From contig CM056582.1 in the NCBI GenBank assembly GCA_029721435.1, forward strand, positions 41,932,611-41,996,610: a stretch of 64,000 nucleotides of DNA, in the 5' to 3' direction. This stretch comes from Gymnothorax reevesii. Taxonomy: Eukaryota; Chordata; Actinopteri; Anguilliformes; Muraenidae. Below are positions 31,848 through 43,244 of this stretch, in pieces. The stretch's first letter is position 1, and every line of letters starts with the position of its first letter. The position numbers were made by a program, and so were the translations under genes. The notes beneath the pieces are model-generated. The model worked only from the letters and a program-made list of their open reading frames with translations, did not search any database and had not been told where the DNA came from.

Positions 31848-32239
31848 TTAGGCTCAGCAACCACTACTGCAAGGAATTTTGGAAACAGAAGTGAAATTTT
31901 GTGCATGAACCAACCAAAAGCTGGAATACCGATACAGAATTGTTTACAAGAGAAACACAATTTCTCGCACTGACATACTTTTAATCGAAACAATGGGGGG
32001 AAAAATATCCTCACTAAAGAGTCCTGAATTTTTTTGTTGGCACATCACAGATGTATTGTGTTTTCCAGGATCAGATACTGAATGATTAGACTGAACATCT
32101 AGGTAAGCTGATTTGTTTATTTTATGGTTAGTGTCAGTTAATTTGTAGATGATACTGCAGGTGCAGGAAAATTTATACACAAAGCTGTTTAATTTTTTAA
32201 TTCAATGCTTTGTTCAGTGTTTTCTTTTGATGCTTTTAG
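31848..32239. other. No recognised feature
   Basis: Separates the Tc1-like element from the candidate exon. No repeat ends. Confidence 0.35.
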
Positions 32240-32344
32240 TGGTCCGAGATTTACTATTTCTAACATTCATAGAGAAACACAGCTTTTAAAAGCCAGACTA
32301 GAAAACCAGGATCGAAGATTAGTCATGGCCCGTAAGGTCAATAT
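32240..32344 (+). CDS. Candidate host-gene exon (unidentified)
   Basis: A pyrimidine-rich acceptor (TTTTCTTTTGATGCTTTTAG) precedes 105 bp that stays open in one frame, and GTGAGT follows as a strong donor. The frame encodes 'FTISNIHRETQLLKARLENQ' and then 'DRRLVMARKVN': a charged, helix-favouring sequence with no resemblance to the transposon proteins around it. Entry and exit phases are equal, so the exon could be skipped without a frameshift. I do not recognise the protein; a coiled-coil or cilium-type protein would fit the composition. Chance is possible in 64 kb. Confidence 0.35.
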
Positions 32345-32734
32345 GTGAGTCAGGAATTACATTGCACTAATAGTGTCGGTAGGCATGTCATGGTTTATAT
32401 AATGAGCATTTGTTTATACCATAAGTGCAATTGGCTTTTTGAATCTGCTTTTTATTGAAATCCACTCAGTTGGGGAACTGGAACCCTGGCTGTGAAGTCT
32501 ATGTCATGAATAATATTCAATATGTGATATTGAATTACAATATATGCCATGGAGAGGATTATTTATTTCATTTTCCATTTTCATTAAAACCTGCTTATCT
32601 ATTTTCTTCCATTTACATCATTGTACATTCATTTTGGTGGCTCTTTCATCTGAAGCAGCTTGCAGTATGTGAACATAGGGAGTGAGACGAGAGCAATGAA
32701 GTGATCTCAGCTTGGCTGGCACTATTGTTTACAG

Positions 32735-32779
32735 GAGAGAGCTGAAAAAGTAGAACATGGATGGTACGATTCTACAAAG
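32735..32779 (+). CDS. Second, weaker candidate exon
   Basis: TTGTTTACAG precedes 45 bp open as 'ERAEKVEHGWYDSTK', and AAAG|GTAATT follows as donor. Its open frame does not join in phase with the strongest splice choice at 32344, though a donor at 32335 (AAG|GTCAAT) would fit. Weak evidence alone; listed because of its closeness to the first candidate. Confidence 0.2.
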
Positions 32780-32984
32780 GTAATTTCTTTTCTTTCTTTC
32801 GTGCTACTTCAGTTTTGCATTGTAGACAAAGGGAACAGCCCTGCCTGCAAAGGTTACAGGCTTGGAATAGCATGACGACAGGGCTGGTTTGGGACATGCT
32901 GAGTCACTGAGCTTGCAGCAGTCATCGTATTGCAGTGTTACACGCTTTCGGGCGTGCAGCACCTACAGCTTGCGTACACGCACT

Positions 32985-33356
32985 CTAATGGCCGAGCTAT
33001 ACTCGCTGCAGAGAACGCATTCACGTACGCATCATGGCAGACGTGTATTTAGTGGTCATTTGGCACATAGTCCTCTCACTTCGACGCGAGGTAACGTGAC
33101 ACATGTGCGAGGTGCAATAATGACATGACCACTAGAGGCGCTCGTGCGAAGTATACCCCTAGAGACCGTGAACAAACTGCCTTCTTCACTTTCGTGGCCT
33201 GTGTGTCTGAGTGCTGCAGTCTGATACTAGTGGTCTCCGCTCGGGGCAATGTTTTGACTGCGTCAGCAAACAACCGTTGCTGCAGCTAGTATACATACAG
33301 GCACAGTACACCGTGTACGCGTACGCTTTACCATGCAGCGAGTACACCAGCGCCTA
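32985..33356. mobile_element. Possible MITE with TACTCGCTGCA ends
   Basis: 'TATACTCGCTGCAGAGAACGC' is echoed in inverted form by 'GCGTACGCTTTACCATGCAG' with 'CGAGTACACCAGCGCC' at the right. Arms of about 40 bp match imperfectly. CG-rich subterminal motifs (TACGC, GTACG) recur. No target duplication identified. Confidence 0.4.
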
Positions 33357-33542
33357 AGTTTACAAATCAGAAATAACAATTATACAAATCATTCTTTTCA
33401 TCAGCTGCTCTGGCAGCTGACACACAGGTTAAGCATATTGCTACGTTAATCCGTAATTATATTTTTCTTGGGTTTTCGTTTTTTTTTTCTCCTCCTTGTG
33501 GACGGAGAAACATAGATAACTGTCTCTTCATGATCTCTCTCT

Positions 33543-35194
33543 CTAGATGCCAGATCCAATTAGGACGTAGGATATCATTTCCTGCCACTTTCTCCTGTTT
33601 TGCACCATCTGTACCAGCTCTGTTCCATCATGATGTAGTCCTTTCTCTTCTAGCCACAAATGCAGACTATCGCTCCACCTCATTCTCCTCCTACCTCTGC
33701 CTCTTTTCCCATCTATTTTTGCCAGTGAGGGCGAGGTTTTCCAGACCGCCTTTCCTTATTACATGTCCCAAGAATCTCATTTGTCTCACTCTCATGTCAT
33801 TTATTAACCTTCTTCCTACTCCTGCTCTTCTGAGCACCTCTTCATTGTGGACTTTCTCTATCCACGAGATCTTAAGCATTCCTCGTAGAAACCAAACCTC
33901 ACAGCTCTCCAGGGTTCTTATTGATTCTGCTGTTAAGGTCCAAGCCTCACTTCCGTATGTCAGCACTGGGTACACATAGCAGTTGAGCACGCGCATGCGG
34001 GTGGCCATAGAAATGGTTCTGTTCTTCAGAATCTTCTCAAGTTTAGTGAAGGCAGACTTTACTTAGGCTATTCTCTTCTTGATCTCCTTCACACACCTAG
34101 CATCATCAGATATCACACTGCCTAAATATTTGAAAGAGCATACTTGTTTGATGGTTTCACCGTGCACCCGTAGTGCACATTCTGGACTTTGTCTCTTTGA
34201 GACTACAAGGGACTCTGTTTTCCCACAGTTGACACTCAAGCCTTTCTTCTCACTTTCACGGACCACAACGTCCAAAAGTCTCTGCAGGTCCTGCGATCAG
34301 TACTGTGTCATCCGCGTATCTGATGTTAGTAATGTTCACACCTCCTACGCGTAAACCCCTCTCTGAATCCAGATGTCTCAGAATTAGTTCACTGTTGTAG
34401 TTGAACAAGTCAGGAGAGAAGACACAGCCCTGTCGGACACCTCTCTTCACCTGTGTGTACTTGCTACATTCGCCATCTATTCTGACGCAGGCAGACTGAT
34501 TCCAGTAGAGGTCCTGCAGAAGTTGCAGGTCTTTTCCATGTAAATCAAGCTTCTGTAGATCTTCAAACAGTTCACCATGTCTTACTTTATCAAATGCTTT
34601 GCTGTAATCAATAAAGCACATAAAGACATCTCTTTGCATCTCCACAGCCCGTTCGGTAATCATTCTCAGAGTGAAAATGGCATTTCTTGTCCCCGCATCT
34701 TCAATGAAACCAAACTGCTGGGAACCAATTTCTGGTGTAATCCTACTACGAGCTCTTAATAGTAAGACTCTAAGGATGATCTTGCAGACATGGCTCATGA
34801 GGCTTATGGTTCTGTGTTTTTCACATTCTACTGCACCCGGTTTTTTGGGGAGGGCAATGAAAATTGACTTGCTCAAATCGTCGGGAAACTTCCCATCGTC
34901 ATAGATCTTATTAATGACTGCTGTGAGCCTCTCCACCCCATATTCCTCTAAGGCTTTGAACATCTCTGCCACAAAACCATCGGGTCCTGCCTTGATTCTC
35001 ATCATCCTTTTGATCGCTGCCTGTACTTCTGAGGGCAGGATTCTGGGTCCGTCAGTCATATTGTGTATAACTGGCATTTCTTCTCTTACATCATCGAACA
35101 AGTCTCCAATGTATTCTACCCAGTGATTTAGGATGTCACCTTTTTCCACCAGCATAGACCCATCTTTGGCCTTGATACATCCGAGGTTGAGCAC
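33543..35194 (-). pseudogene. RTE reverse transcriptase and C-terminus
   Basis: The main frame (35194-34256) has 'KAGPDGFVAEMFKA', 'KSIFIALPKKPGAVECEKHR', 'FIDYSKAFDKVRH' (first catalytic Asp region), 'GVRQGCVFSPDLFN' and 'IRYADDTVLIA' (the catalytic YADD). A frameshift near 34280 is followed by 'GLSVNCGKTESLVVSKR' and 'FKYLGSVISDDARCVKEI'. Then comes an in-frame stop at about 34060, 'VLTYGSEAWTLTAES' and 'MRFLGHVIRKGGLENLALTG', a shift, and the end at 33543. Domain order is complete. Confidence 0.9.
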
Positions 35195-36375
35195 CCTGAC
35201 TTCCTCCCACTAATCTCATCAATCCTTTTATATACTTTATTATCTGAGAGTAGCTCTTTCTCTATATCTGAGCATTGCCTGTTCAACCAACATTCTTTAG
35301 CATCCCGACACATTCTTCTGATTTGTTTATCCAAGGTCTTGTATTCATTACTGTCTCGATTTTTGATCTTTCGTCTGTCACTCATCTTGGATAGAATCTC
35401 TTCTGTGATCCATCTGCTTCTTTTTCGCCTTTCCTTCTTTGGAACACACTCTTGTGCAGCTTCTACCAGAATGTTTCTTACTACCTCCCAGTTAGCAGCT
35501 TCCTCTTCTCCCGAGAGGAGATCAAACCTGTTCTTGACTTGAACAGCATACTCAGTGCGCACCTCTGGTCTGTTCAATTGGTCGAAATCCAGTTTCTGCT
35601 CAGCCTTTGCCTTCTTCAGCTTCCTCAGTTTACACTGCAATGTACACACCACAGGCACATGGTCACTTCCACAGTCAGCTCCAGGATATGTTGTGGTATG
35701 TTTAACAGCCCTTCTAAATCTTTCATTGATTGTAATAAAATCAATCTGATTCCTAGTGATATCACCTGGGCTTTTCCATGTGTATAACCGGTGAGGATGT
35801 AGCTTGAACCATGTATTCATAATGCCCTCATGCTCGCACCATTGTACCCACTTGTTTCCACAGTGGTTCCTCTCACCAAGTCCAAAATCTCCTACTGTCT
35901 TGCCTTCCCGCCCTGTTCCCACTTTGGCATTTAAATCCCCCATGATGATTATAATCTCATTAGACTTGCACTGTCTTTTCGCCTCTTCTAAAGATTCATA
36001 AAACGTGTCAATCGCTTCATCGGAGCTATCTGCCGTGGGAGCATAAACATCGATAATTGAGATGTCAAAAGGTTGTCCCTTGAGCTTGACTAAGAGGACT
36101 CTCTCATTCAGAGGCCAAAACGCAAACATACACTTAGCCATAGTTGGGCCAAGTAATAGACCAACTCCTCTCTCGTGCTTCTCACCTCCAGCGTATACCA
36201 TCCTGTAGTTGTCAATGAGAAATCGACCACTGCTTTTCCATCTTGTCTCATTGATACGCAGTATATTGAGCCTGAGACGGGCCATCTCTTGCTTTACATT
36301 TTCAAGCTTTCCTGTTTGGTGTAAGGTTCTGACATTCCACGTCCCCACTCGAATTTCGTTTCTGTTGCGTCTCAT
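35128..36375 (-). pseudogene. RTE endonuclease domain
   Basis: Begins with an ATG at 36375 and stays open for 415 codons. An apurinic-endonuclease-like fold is recognisable from 'RVGTWNVRTLHQTGKLENV' (N-terminal), 'INETRWKSSG', 'VYAPTADSSDEAIDTFYESL', 'IIMGDLNAKVG' (metal and catalytic site) and 'ITINERFRRAV' with 'CGSDHVPVVCTL' (the SDH motif). A basic linker (~residues 265-400) follows. Near 35190 the frame shifts by one; the reverse transcriptase continues in the next frame. The endonuclease alone looks intact; similar host-annotated proteins are often called 'craniofacial development protein 2-like'. Confidence 0.9.
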
Positions 36376-36420
36376 CTCTTCATGATATCTTTTTAATATA
36401 CAGTCTGTCTGAACTCAGCT

Positions 36421-38765
36421 TTAATAATTTAGCACCAGTCGTATGGTGCTGCACGAAGAGCCTTGCAACTTCAGTTCCACACTACTTACACTACAGCTCC
36501 AGTAGTACTGTAGTGGATTTTCTTCAAAATATTGAGATTCCCCCATCCTTAAGCAATTGGAGAGAGACAGATTCTTGAAAAAGGAAAAATTAGGCTTTAT
36601 TTGTGTCATGTTGAAAAATATAAAGAGGAACTGCCCCCAAGACGAACTGCAGAACTGCCCGATGAACTGCAAGACGAACTCCCCTGTAGAACTCTTCACA
36701 AACTGACGGTCCCCCCAAGAACTGACTTTTTCACTCTGTGCATTGTGTTTTATATTGCATATCTGGTCCCTCCCCTTTTCATTCTCGCTCTACAATTGGT
36801 CAAGTAACTTGAGATTGCAATTAGGTAATCTTTCAGGAATTTGATACGTCACAATGGAAACTTACTGGCACACTCAGATGAAAAAGAAAAAAGAAAAAGA
36901 AAACAGCCAAAAATAAAAAGATACCAGTGGATGAATTCGATGCATATCAAATTAAAAACAGATAATTCAATTGAGTATGTTTTCAGTTGCAAATAATGAT
37001 TTTGCTGAACAAATATTGATCAAAGCTGCAGAAATCAAATACATCTTATGATTATGGTTTTTGAATCAACTAAGCAGAAAGCCTGCTTATGTGTGTGTAC
37101 TGAATTGCCCTGTTTGTATATTTGTCTGTCTGCACTGCAGTATATGAATTACTTGTATGTATGTGTGTGTGTGTGTGTGTGTGTCTTTCTGCTGCCTGCA
37201 TAATATAATTATTGATTATTAGTATGAGCAAATGATAAAATATATCTATAATCAATATTATCGAATATAACAAACAATGCTGAAATAAAATCCTCAACAG
37301 TGCCACACAACCTACAAAACGGCAACACCCACACAGTACCACACTTTTTATGTTCTAACACCCAATGGCTAACGCAGTAAAACTTTTACAAAACTGCAAC
37401 ACTCACACAGTACATGACTACATATCTGACTCGTGATGGCAAAGTTGCACCTATGCATTTCCATAAATTTTCAAAAATGGTTTTGTTCATTTTCATACAT
37501 TTTATAGTATCAAAATTCTGCCTGGTACACTTTGCTGGTGGGAAATCATTGATAAAAGGTATGAAATGGGCCATTTGTAAACAGTGGTTCACATCAAAAT
37601 GGAAAATTATCTGAAACAAAGTTGTAATTAACCAACTTCATTAGTAAATTTGTCCACGTCTTTGCAAGCGAGTCCCCATCATCTATATACCTACATAACG
37701 TGCATAGAAACATAAATTTTCAATCTATCACATGAAACACAAACCATTAACTAAACAAATGATTGAAGTGCTGAAAATGTGTTTCAGATGTTTGGGTAAA
37801 TCTTGTATGGGTAGACCCTTTATTTGCAATTATCTGAAATACCAATTTTGAATCCGACCTGATCTGTTAAAGAGGAGAGAGCACGTCGGCAAAGTATATT
37901 TCAGCGGAAAGTAGAATACTTAAAGTGTCTAAACGCACAGTTTTATAAATTTTAATTCGTTAACAATCCAGTGCGATGCATTTTTTAACCAGCGAGTCTT
38001 CAAATTGGCTTCAATACCAGGGGGCAGACATTTTTACTTGGGGAATCTTCTGATTTTGAATTTGATCTTTGGAAACCTCACTTTTAAAAACACATAATAA
38101 CCTTAACCTCTGGCTGTTTACATCTCCCGATTAACCACAGTTGCTCAGACCAATTGGTAAAAACCGACGACAGTCAAATTTATTTTTGATAGCATGGTTA
38201 TGCATTATACCACAAAATTATGAGGCGTCTTCTGCACATAAATGACGACGTAACATAACAATGTCTTCATAATTTCAACACGAGTTAAGGAGCACAGATT
38301 TGCTGAAATTAGTTGGCAAGGCTGCGGGAATCCGTTCTTTACTTTGAATGTTGTCACAGCTGAAGGGCTCTGTAGGGTTGCACAGCTGTGTGACAATCCC
38401 AAGGACGGCAAAAATAAATGTGCAAAGTCAGCAAAAGTTTTGGATTATCAATGCCATATCAATTATAAAAATGAAGACAAAGGTAATTCACCTTTCATTA
38501 CCATATCTAATTATAGATCATGTATTGGTCTTGGTCGCTTAGTCAATAAATATTTTGGTTGTTAATCAGGCCAGCTTAAATAAAAACAGCTTTCGGGCAG
38601 CCAAGTCGTAAAGCCAGAGCTTACTGAAGGCCCTTTGAGCTACTCCATGGCCCAGATGAAAGGAAAGAGAACAACTGACATCTCGTAAGAGAATAACTGG
38701 CGCACAAGCACTGCGGCACAGGCGTTTGATTGGATAATGCGTTCAAAATGTGCACTCACCTACTA
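36421..38765. other. Long stretch without recognised genes
   Basis: 2.3 kb with no transposon ends or protein motif found. Short repeated words (GAACTGC, GACGAACT) occur at 36630-36700. A (TG)n microsatellite is listed separately. Confidence 0.4.
37155..37184. repeat. (TG)n microsatellite
   Basis: TGTATG steps lead into about twelve TG units. Confidence 0.95.
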
Positions 38766-38769
38766 TATA

Positions 38770-39006
38770 GGAACCCTCCCTCCCTCCCTCCTGTATGGCT
38801 GTGTGTGAATGTTTGGTGGTGGTCGGAGGGGCCGTAGGCGCATACTGGCAGCCACGCTTCCGTCAGTCTGCCCCAGGGCAGCTGTGGCTACAAAAATGTA
38901 GTTTACCACCATCAGAGTGTGAATGAATAATGCCTCCATTGTAAAGCGTCTTTGAGTGTCCAAAAAAGCGCTATATAAAATTGATGCATTATTATTATTA
39001 TTATAT
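38770..39006 (+). repeat. L2-clade LINE 3' tail with (ATT)n
   Basis: Contains the conserved tail 'CTTTGAGTGTCCAAAAAAGC' followed by 'GCTATATAAA', ending in (ATT)n at 38990-39004. This tail is typical of UnaL2/L2-clade LINEs and of SINEs that borrow their 3' end. The upstream 'GTGTGTGAATGTTTGGTGGT' part belongs to the same 3' region. Severely 5' truncated, as is usual. Confidence 0.75.
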
Positions 39007-39094
39007 AGGGCACTGTGTAGTGAATTTTCTACATTGAAAACAATATAGAGTGAGTGAGTGGACAAGTGTGCATTCCGAATGCAGCCTTAGATTC

Positions 39095-39978
39095 CCCATG
39101 TAAAATAGTCTGGTTGAAAAATGTGTTGCACTGGATCATTCTGGATAGAATCCAGAATTGGGCAGAAATGTGGCAAATGAGATTTAATGTCGCGAAATGT
39201 AAAGTTGTACACGTAGGTAATAAATTAGACAGGATTACTTCATGGGAGGTTTAAAACTGGAATGTGCTCCACACGAGAAAGATCTGGGAGTGATTGTTGA
39301 CCAAACCCTCACAGACTCTAGCCATTGTGCCGTAGCAGTTAAAAAAGCCAATCGGATGCTGGGTTACATTGCAAAAAGTATTGAGTATCTAAGTATCTAA
39401 GGAGGTGCTGCTTCTTTTTTACAACACATTTGTCAGACCACATCTGGAGCATTGTGTACAGTTCTGGGGACCATACTTTGAGAAAGATATAGAGGCTCTA
39501 GAGAAAGTTCAGAGAAGAGCCATGAAGCTAATTTCAGTTATAAAAGATTAAAGGTATAAGAAGAGGCTGTAGATCCTAAATCTCTTTAGTCTTAGACAAA
39601 GGAGACTAAGGGGTGATTTGATTGAGGTCTTTTAATATGTTAAAGGGATTTAACAAGGTGAATTCTGTAGGATTTCTTTGACCAAATGTTGTGAGTAGAA
39701 CTCGAGGTCAGAAATGGAAGTTGTACAGAGGTAAATTTAGCACTGATATTCGGAAATATTTCTTCACCCAAAGACTAATTTCAATGTGGAATATTTTGCC
39801 TGACCATATTGTTGAGGCAGAGATCTTTGGGATTTTCAAGAGCAGGCTTGACTTAAAGCGAGATACTATTGCGTTATTGAGTATCTGAAGTGATATATTC
39901 ACAATGGTATAAAGAAACTGGCGAGCGTAGTTGGGCTGAACGGCCTGTTCTTGCCTTTCATGTTATGTTATTACCAAA
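39095..39978 (+). pseudogene. CR1-clade LINE, C-terminal end
   Basis: Broken frames give 'IQNWAEMWQMRFNVAKCKVV' with 'HVGNK', then 'KDLGVIVDQTLTDSSHC', 'AVKKANRMLGYIAKSIEY', 'LLLYNTFVRPHLEHCVQFWG', 'ALEKVQRRAMKLI' and 'FFTQRLISMWNILPDHIV'. These are the regions downstream of the reverse transcriptase active site in CR1 elements. The 3' untranslated end carries 'GGGCTGAACGGCCTGTTCTT' and stops in ATGTTATGTTATTA-type short repeats. At least three stops or shifts. Confidence 0.9.
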
Positions 39979-40907
39979 TTAAAATTGATAACACTAAGCG
40001 TTTCAGACACATCAAGAATTTTACCTGCTGAAGTATACTTTGCTGAGGTGCTGACTCCTCCTTTAATACAGTGCCTGATGTACGGCTTCTATTATTAAAT
40101 ACGAACCCTACGTTTCATTTGAAAAGGCTTTATTATTATTGCCAGTTTTGCTGATGAACAGAGGAGCCCGAAAAAGTGACACTTTTATGTAGCAGCAAAA
40201 GCAATGTATGACATTGTCGTCGCCGGCTGCAATTAATTCGAATTTCTTCCATATATCCGACCCGACTTTCAACTGTCAATCAAGTGGAAGCAAATTCTTT
40301 ACTGTCCTGTTGGACATTATTCAAGGGGTTACGTTATCATAATCCAAATAACATTAGTTTCTTTCCTGTTTTCCTCGCCCATTTTAATTTCTGTCAGTTT
40401 TTCCCCACTAGCGCGTTATTATTATTTTTTTTTACTGGCAACCATGAGTTAAAACACGTTCATGATTAATTAAGGGATTGAAACCAACCTCATTGCACTA
40501 AGTGCCTAATTATGCATCCAGAGAACCTGCCGTTAAACTAGCAAAAATGGATTTGGACACGCCCTAAAATTAGTCGTTGAAATACAACCCTTAAAATGCA
40601 GATTTTGAGCTTAATTTAAGGCTATGGACAACAAAGTTGGTTGGATAGTACAGCATTTTTTGTTCCTCTCCTATTTAAAGAACCAACAGTAATCGGACAG
40701 TTGGCTATCCAGCTGTTGTTGGGCCAGATGTGTGTTATGTGTGTATCATGTACATCTACTGGCACAAGTCAAGAAGTCCAAATTTGATTTCAAGCCTGGC
40801 ATTTTACATTACGAATTTGACCTTCCATATGAAATCTGAAGAGCTGTCAGTGCCTGTAAAGCAAACCATCAATCCTTCCTTTGGTGGAGAAATCAAAACA
40901 GCACAAA
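39979..40907. other. No recognised feature
   Basis: Nothing coding or repetitive found before the Harbinger-derived element. Confidence 0.4.
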
Positions 40908-43241
40908 GGGCTCTAATTTCTTGGTGCAGCGCAGGGTGGTGCAGTGTGGCATAGCGTGGTGCAGCCCACGCAGCGGTAATTTGGTCTGGTGCAGCCCGCG
41001 CAGTGGTAATTTCGTGCGGTGCAACACCATGCGCAGCCACTTTGGCAATTAGGTAGAAGGACGTGCGCCGAGATGGGTGTGGCGGCGAAGTTGGGGGAGG
41101 TGTCACATATTCATCAAGACGTAGTGACAATTTCGTAGAAGAAGTCTTCGTTGAAGTTGCGCAGAAAGCTCGCCAGCTCCAACCTGGTTTAGTTTCTGTG
41201 CAGTGGTCATTTGACTGACCGGCGCACAGTGCGCACACCTCACCGAAACCTCACAGGCAGGTTTCCAGAATGTCGGGCGCATTTCAATGCAATAAGTAAT
41301 TACAGCAAGCACTATTTAATGTAACTATCTGAATCAGGGCTTAAATTATAATATCAATATCGACTGTCCTGATGTCAGATTAAAGGTGGCTGGCACGCGT
41401 TATGGAAACTCCACCTTAATCATCTCAGCTGAATCTGTGATGCAATCTAATGACTTTACATCTTTCTCAGCCAACCACAAACTGCCTGTTCTATGCTCAG
41501 TAAAACCGCTTGCGCACGACGCGAAACGAATTTGTCGCACGACTGATTACAGTCAAAGTCAACACAAAGACGCAAAAGTTGGACAGGGTTTTAATTTATC
41601 TCTGTGTCTGAAAGTCATAAAAGTTCTAATTTTGTGAGTATTCCAGGTATTATTAGACCTGCAAACTTGGCCATGTCATGTTGGCCAAATTGATAGCTAT
41701 CGACTTTTCTTGGTCTTTTTATTCATGTGTTTTATTGAAGATAGACAACAGTCTTTATTTGGTCTCTCTTTTGACATTTAGTCAGACGGATCGAACAGAT
41801 TCACGCTTTATTTCCACACCAGAGATAAAATAGTGCTTGAATTCAGTGAGCAAATCAATTCCATGACCATTGACAGTATGAATAAATTATCGCATGCATG
41901 ATCAAGACTGTCTGAGGCGAAATGCAAAATAATGTTCGGCAGCCAGCAAAAAGTAAAAGTATTGGTATGAGAACAGATTTATAAGGAAATAAAGAATAAA
42001 AATATGTCACCTACTAACAGAGCATCCAAAAAAGACAGCCCGCAAATAAATACAGTAAATCATAGTGTTCATTGGATGTTCTGTTTGTTCTTAGAATGTT
42101 TCTTTTTATTCTTAATTTCATTATCAATCTGTTCTAATTGTCCTGTTTTTTTTTTTTTGGCTGTTAGACTCGGAGTATTTTGCATTTAATGTCCGACAGG
42201 CATTGCACATTGTCCCTCACCAATGTCGACTCACTTTATTGAGCAGAGCTTAAAGAGAAACATTGATTGAAATTCTCGGTACTCATCTTAAAGAGCTAAG
42301 CCCTCTTATCAAAACAGTCACATTTAATATCTAAAACATTCAGTAGATTTGAAGTAATTAAAAACAATAATCAACTATCGGACATGGAGTTATATTGAAA
42401 CAATCCAATAGTCGGACACAGAGATATATTAAAACCCTGTCACACTTTTGGACACGTAAACACTGCGTTCAATGCAGTCTGTTGTGCGAAAAATTCGTTT
42501 CTTGTCCAGTGCACAAGTGGTTTAATACTAGGCTACTATTATTGTCACTTTGGTTTTATCGTTTTTAGTGGGGGAAAGCAATACAGCCTGATTGCTGTGA
42601 TCTTGTACTGAGTTAAGATCACAAATTGAAAATAAATGTGAAACGTATCTTGCATTATCCATGTATGCTAATCCCAAAATTTTAAGCAGCAACAGGGTGT
42701 AATAATAGGAACACGCTATCCATTGTTTCTCTTCCCCATGATGCAGGCAGAAGAAATAAATGAACAACCGTGGTATTTCATTAACTTCATAAATTTGAAT
42801 GATCTGTAGTTTCATTTTGAAATTCCATTCAAGTTTACTTATGGTGATAATTCGCGAATGCCCTAGCTAGCCAGCTAACTCATATTCGTAATGCTTAAAT
42901 ATAGATGTAAGCAGTGCAGAAAACATGCCTGAAGCAGCAAAGTAAAATGCAACATGAACGCATTATGCAGATATGGGACAGATGCTTCTTTATTCCAACA
43001 CATTAAAGGTGACGAAAGGAGCTCATTTGATTGGTGAAGATTTGACTCGGCTGTGTTATACCCAAACACGCCATCTCTCCGCCTTCTTTATAACTTGCGC
43101 TGGCAGGAGGGCCCGAGGCGGGACAGTGGAGTACTTGTGCCAGGCTTCGCCGGGCACAAAATTGCAACATACGCCTGGACACACCCTGTTGGCGCGGCGT
43201 ATCTCCCATTTGCCGCACCTGCGCTTAGTCTATGAGTGCCC
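40908..43241. mobile_element. Non-autonomous Harbinger with unrelated interior
   Basis: The left ~560 bp (GGGCTCTAATTTCTTGGTGC onward) matches the left end of the Harbinger at 49866-53361, and the right ~235 bp (43007-43241) matches its right end, finishing AGTGCCC. AAA flanks both sides (40905-40907 and 43242-43244). About 1.5 kb between (41495-43006) has no visible similarity to the full-length copy and no transposase. Thus one transposase family may have moved DNA of other origin between its ends. Confidence 0.85.
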
Positions 43242-43244
43242 AAA

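Larger units (their letters stand above)
33480..36400 (-). mobile_element. RTE-clade LINE, near full length
   Basis: A 2.9-kb minus-strand unit holds an endonuclease domain followed by a reverse transcriptase and the C-terminal region, in the RTE order with a single main frame. The 3' side ends in a short A-rich stretch (complement of 33480-33490). It has about three or four frame lesions, so it is a recent but dead copy. Confidence 0.85.

Noticed and set aside
33530..33979. 149-codon plus-strand open frame
   Set aside because: Mirror of the RTE C-terminal region read on the wrong strand.
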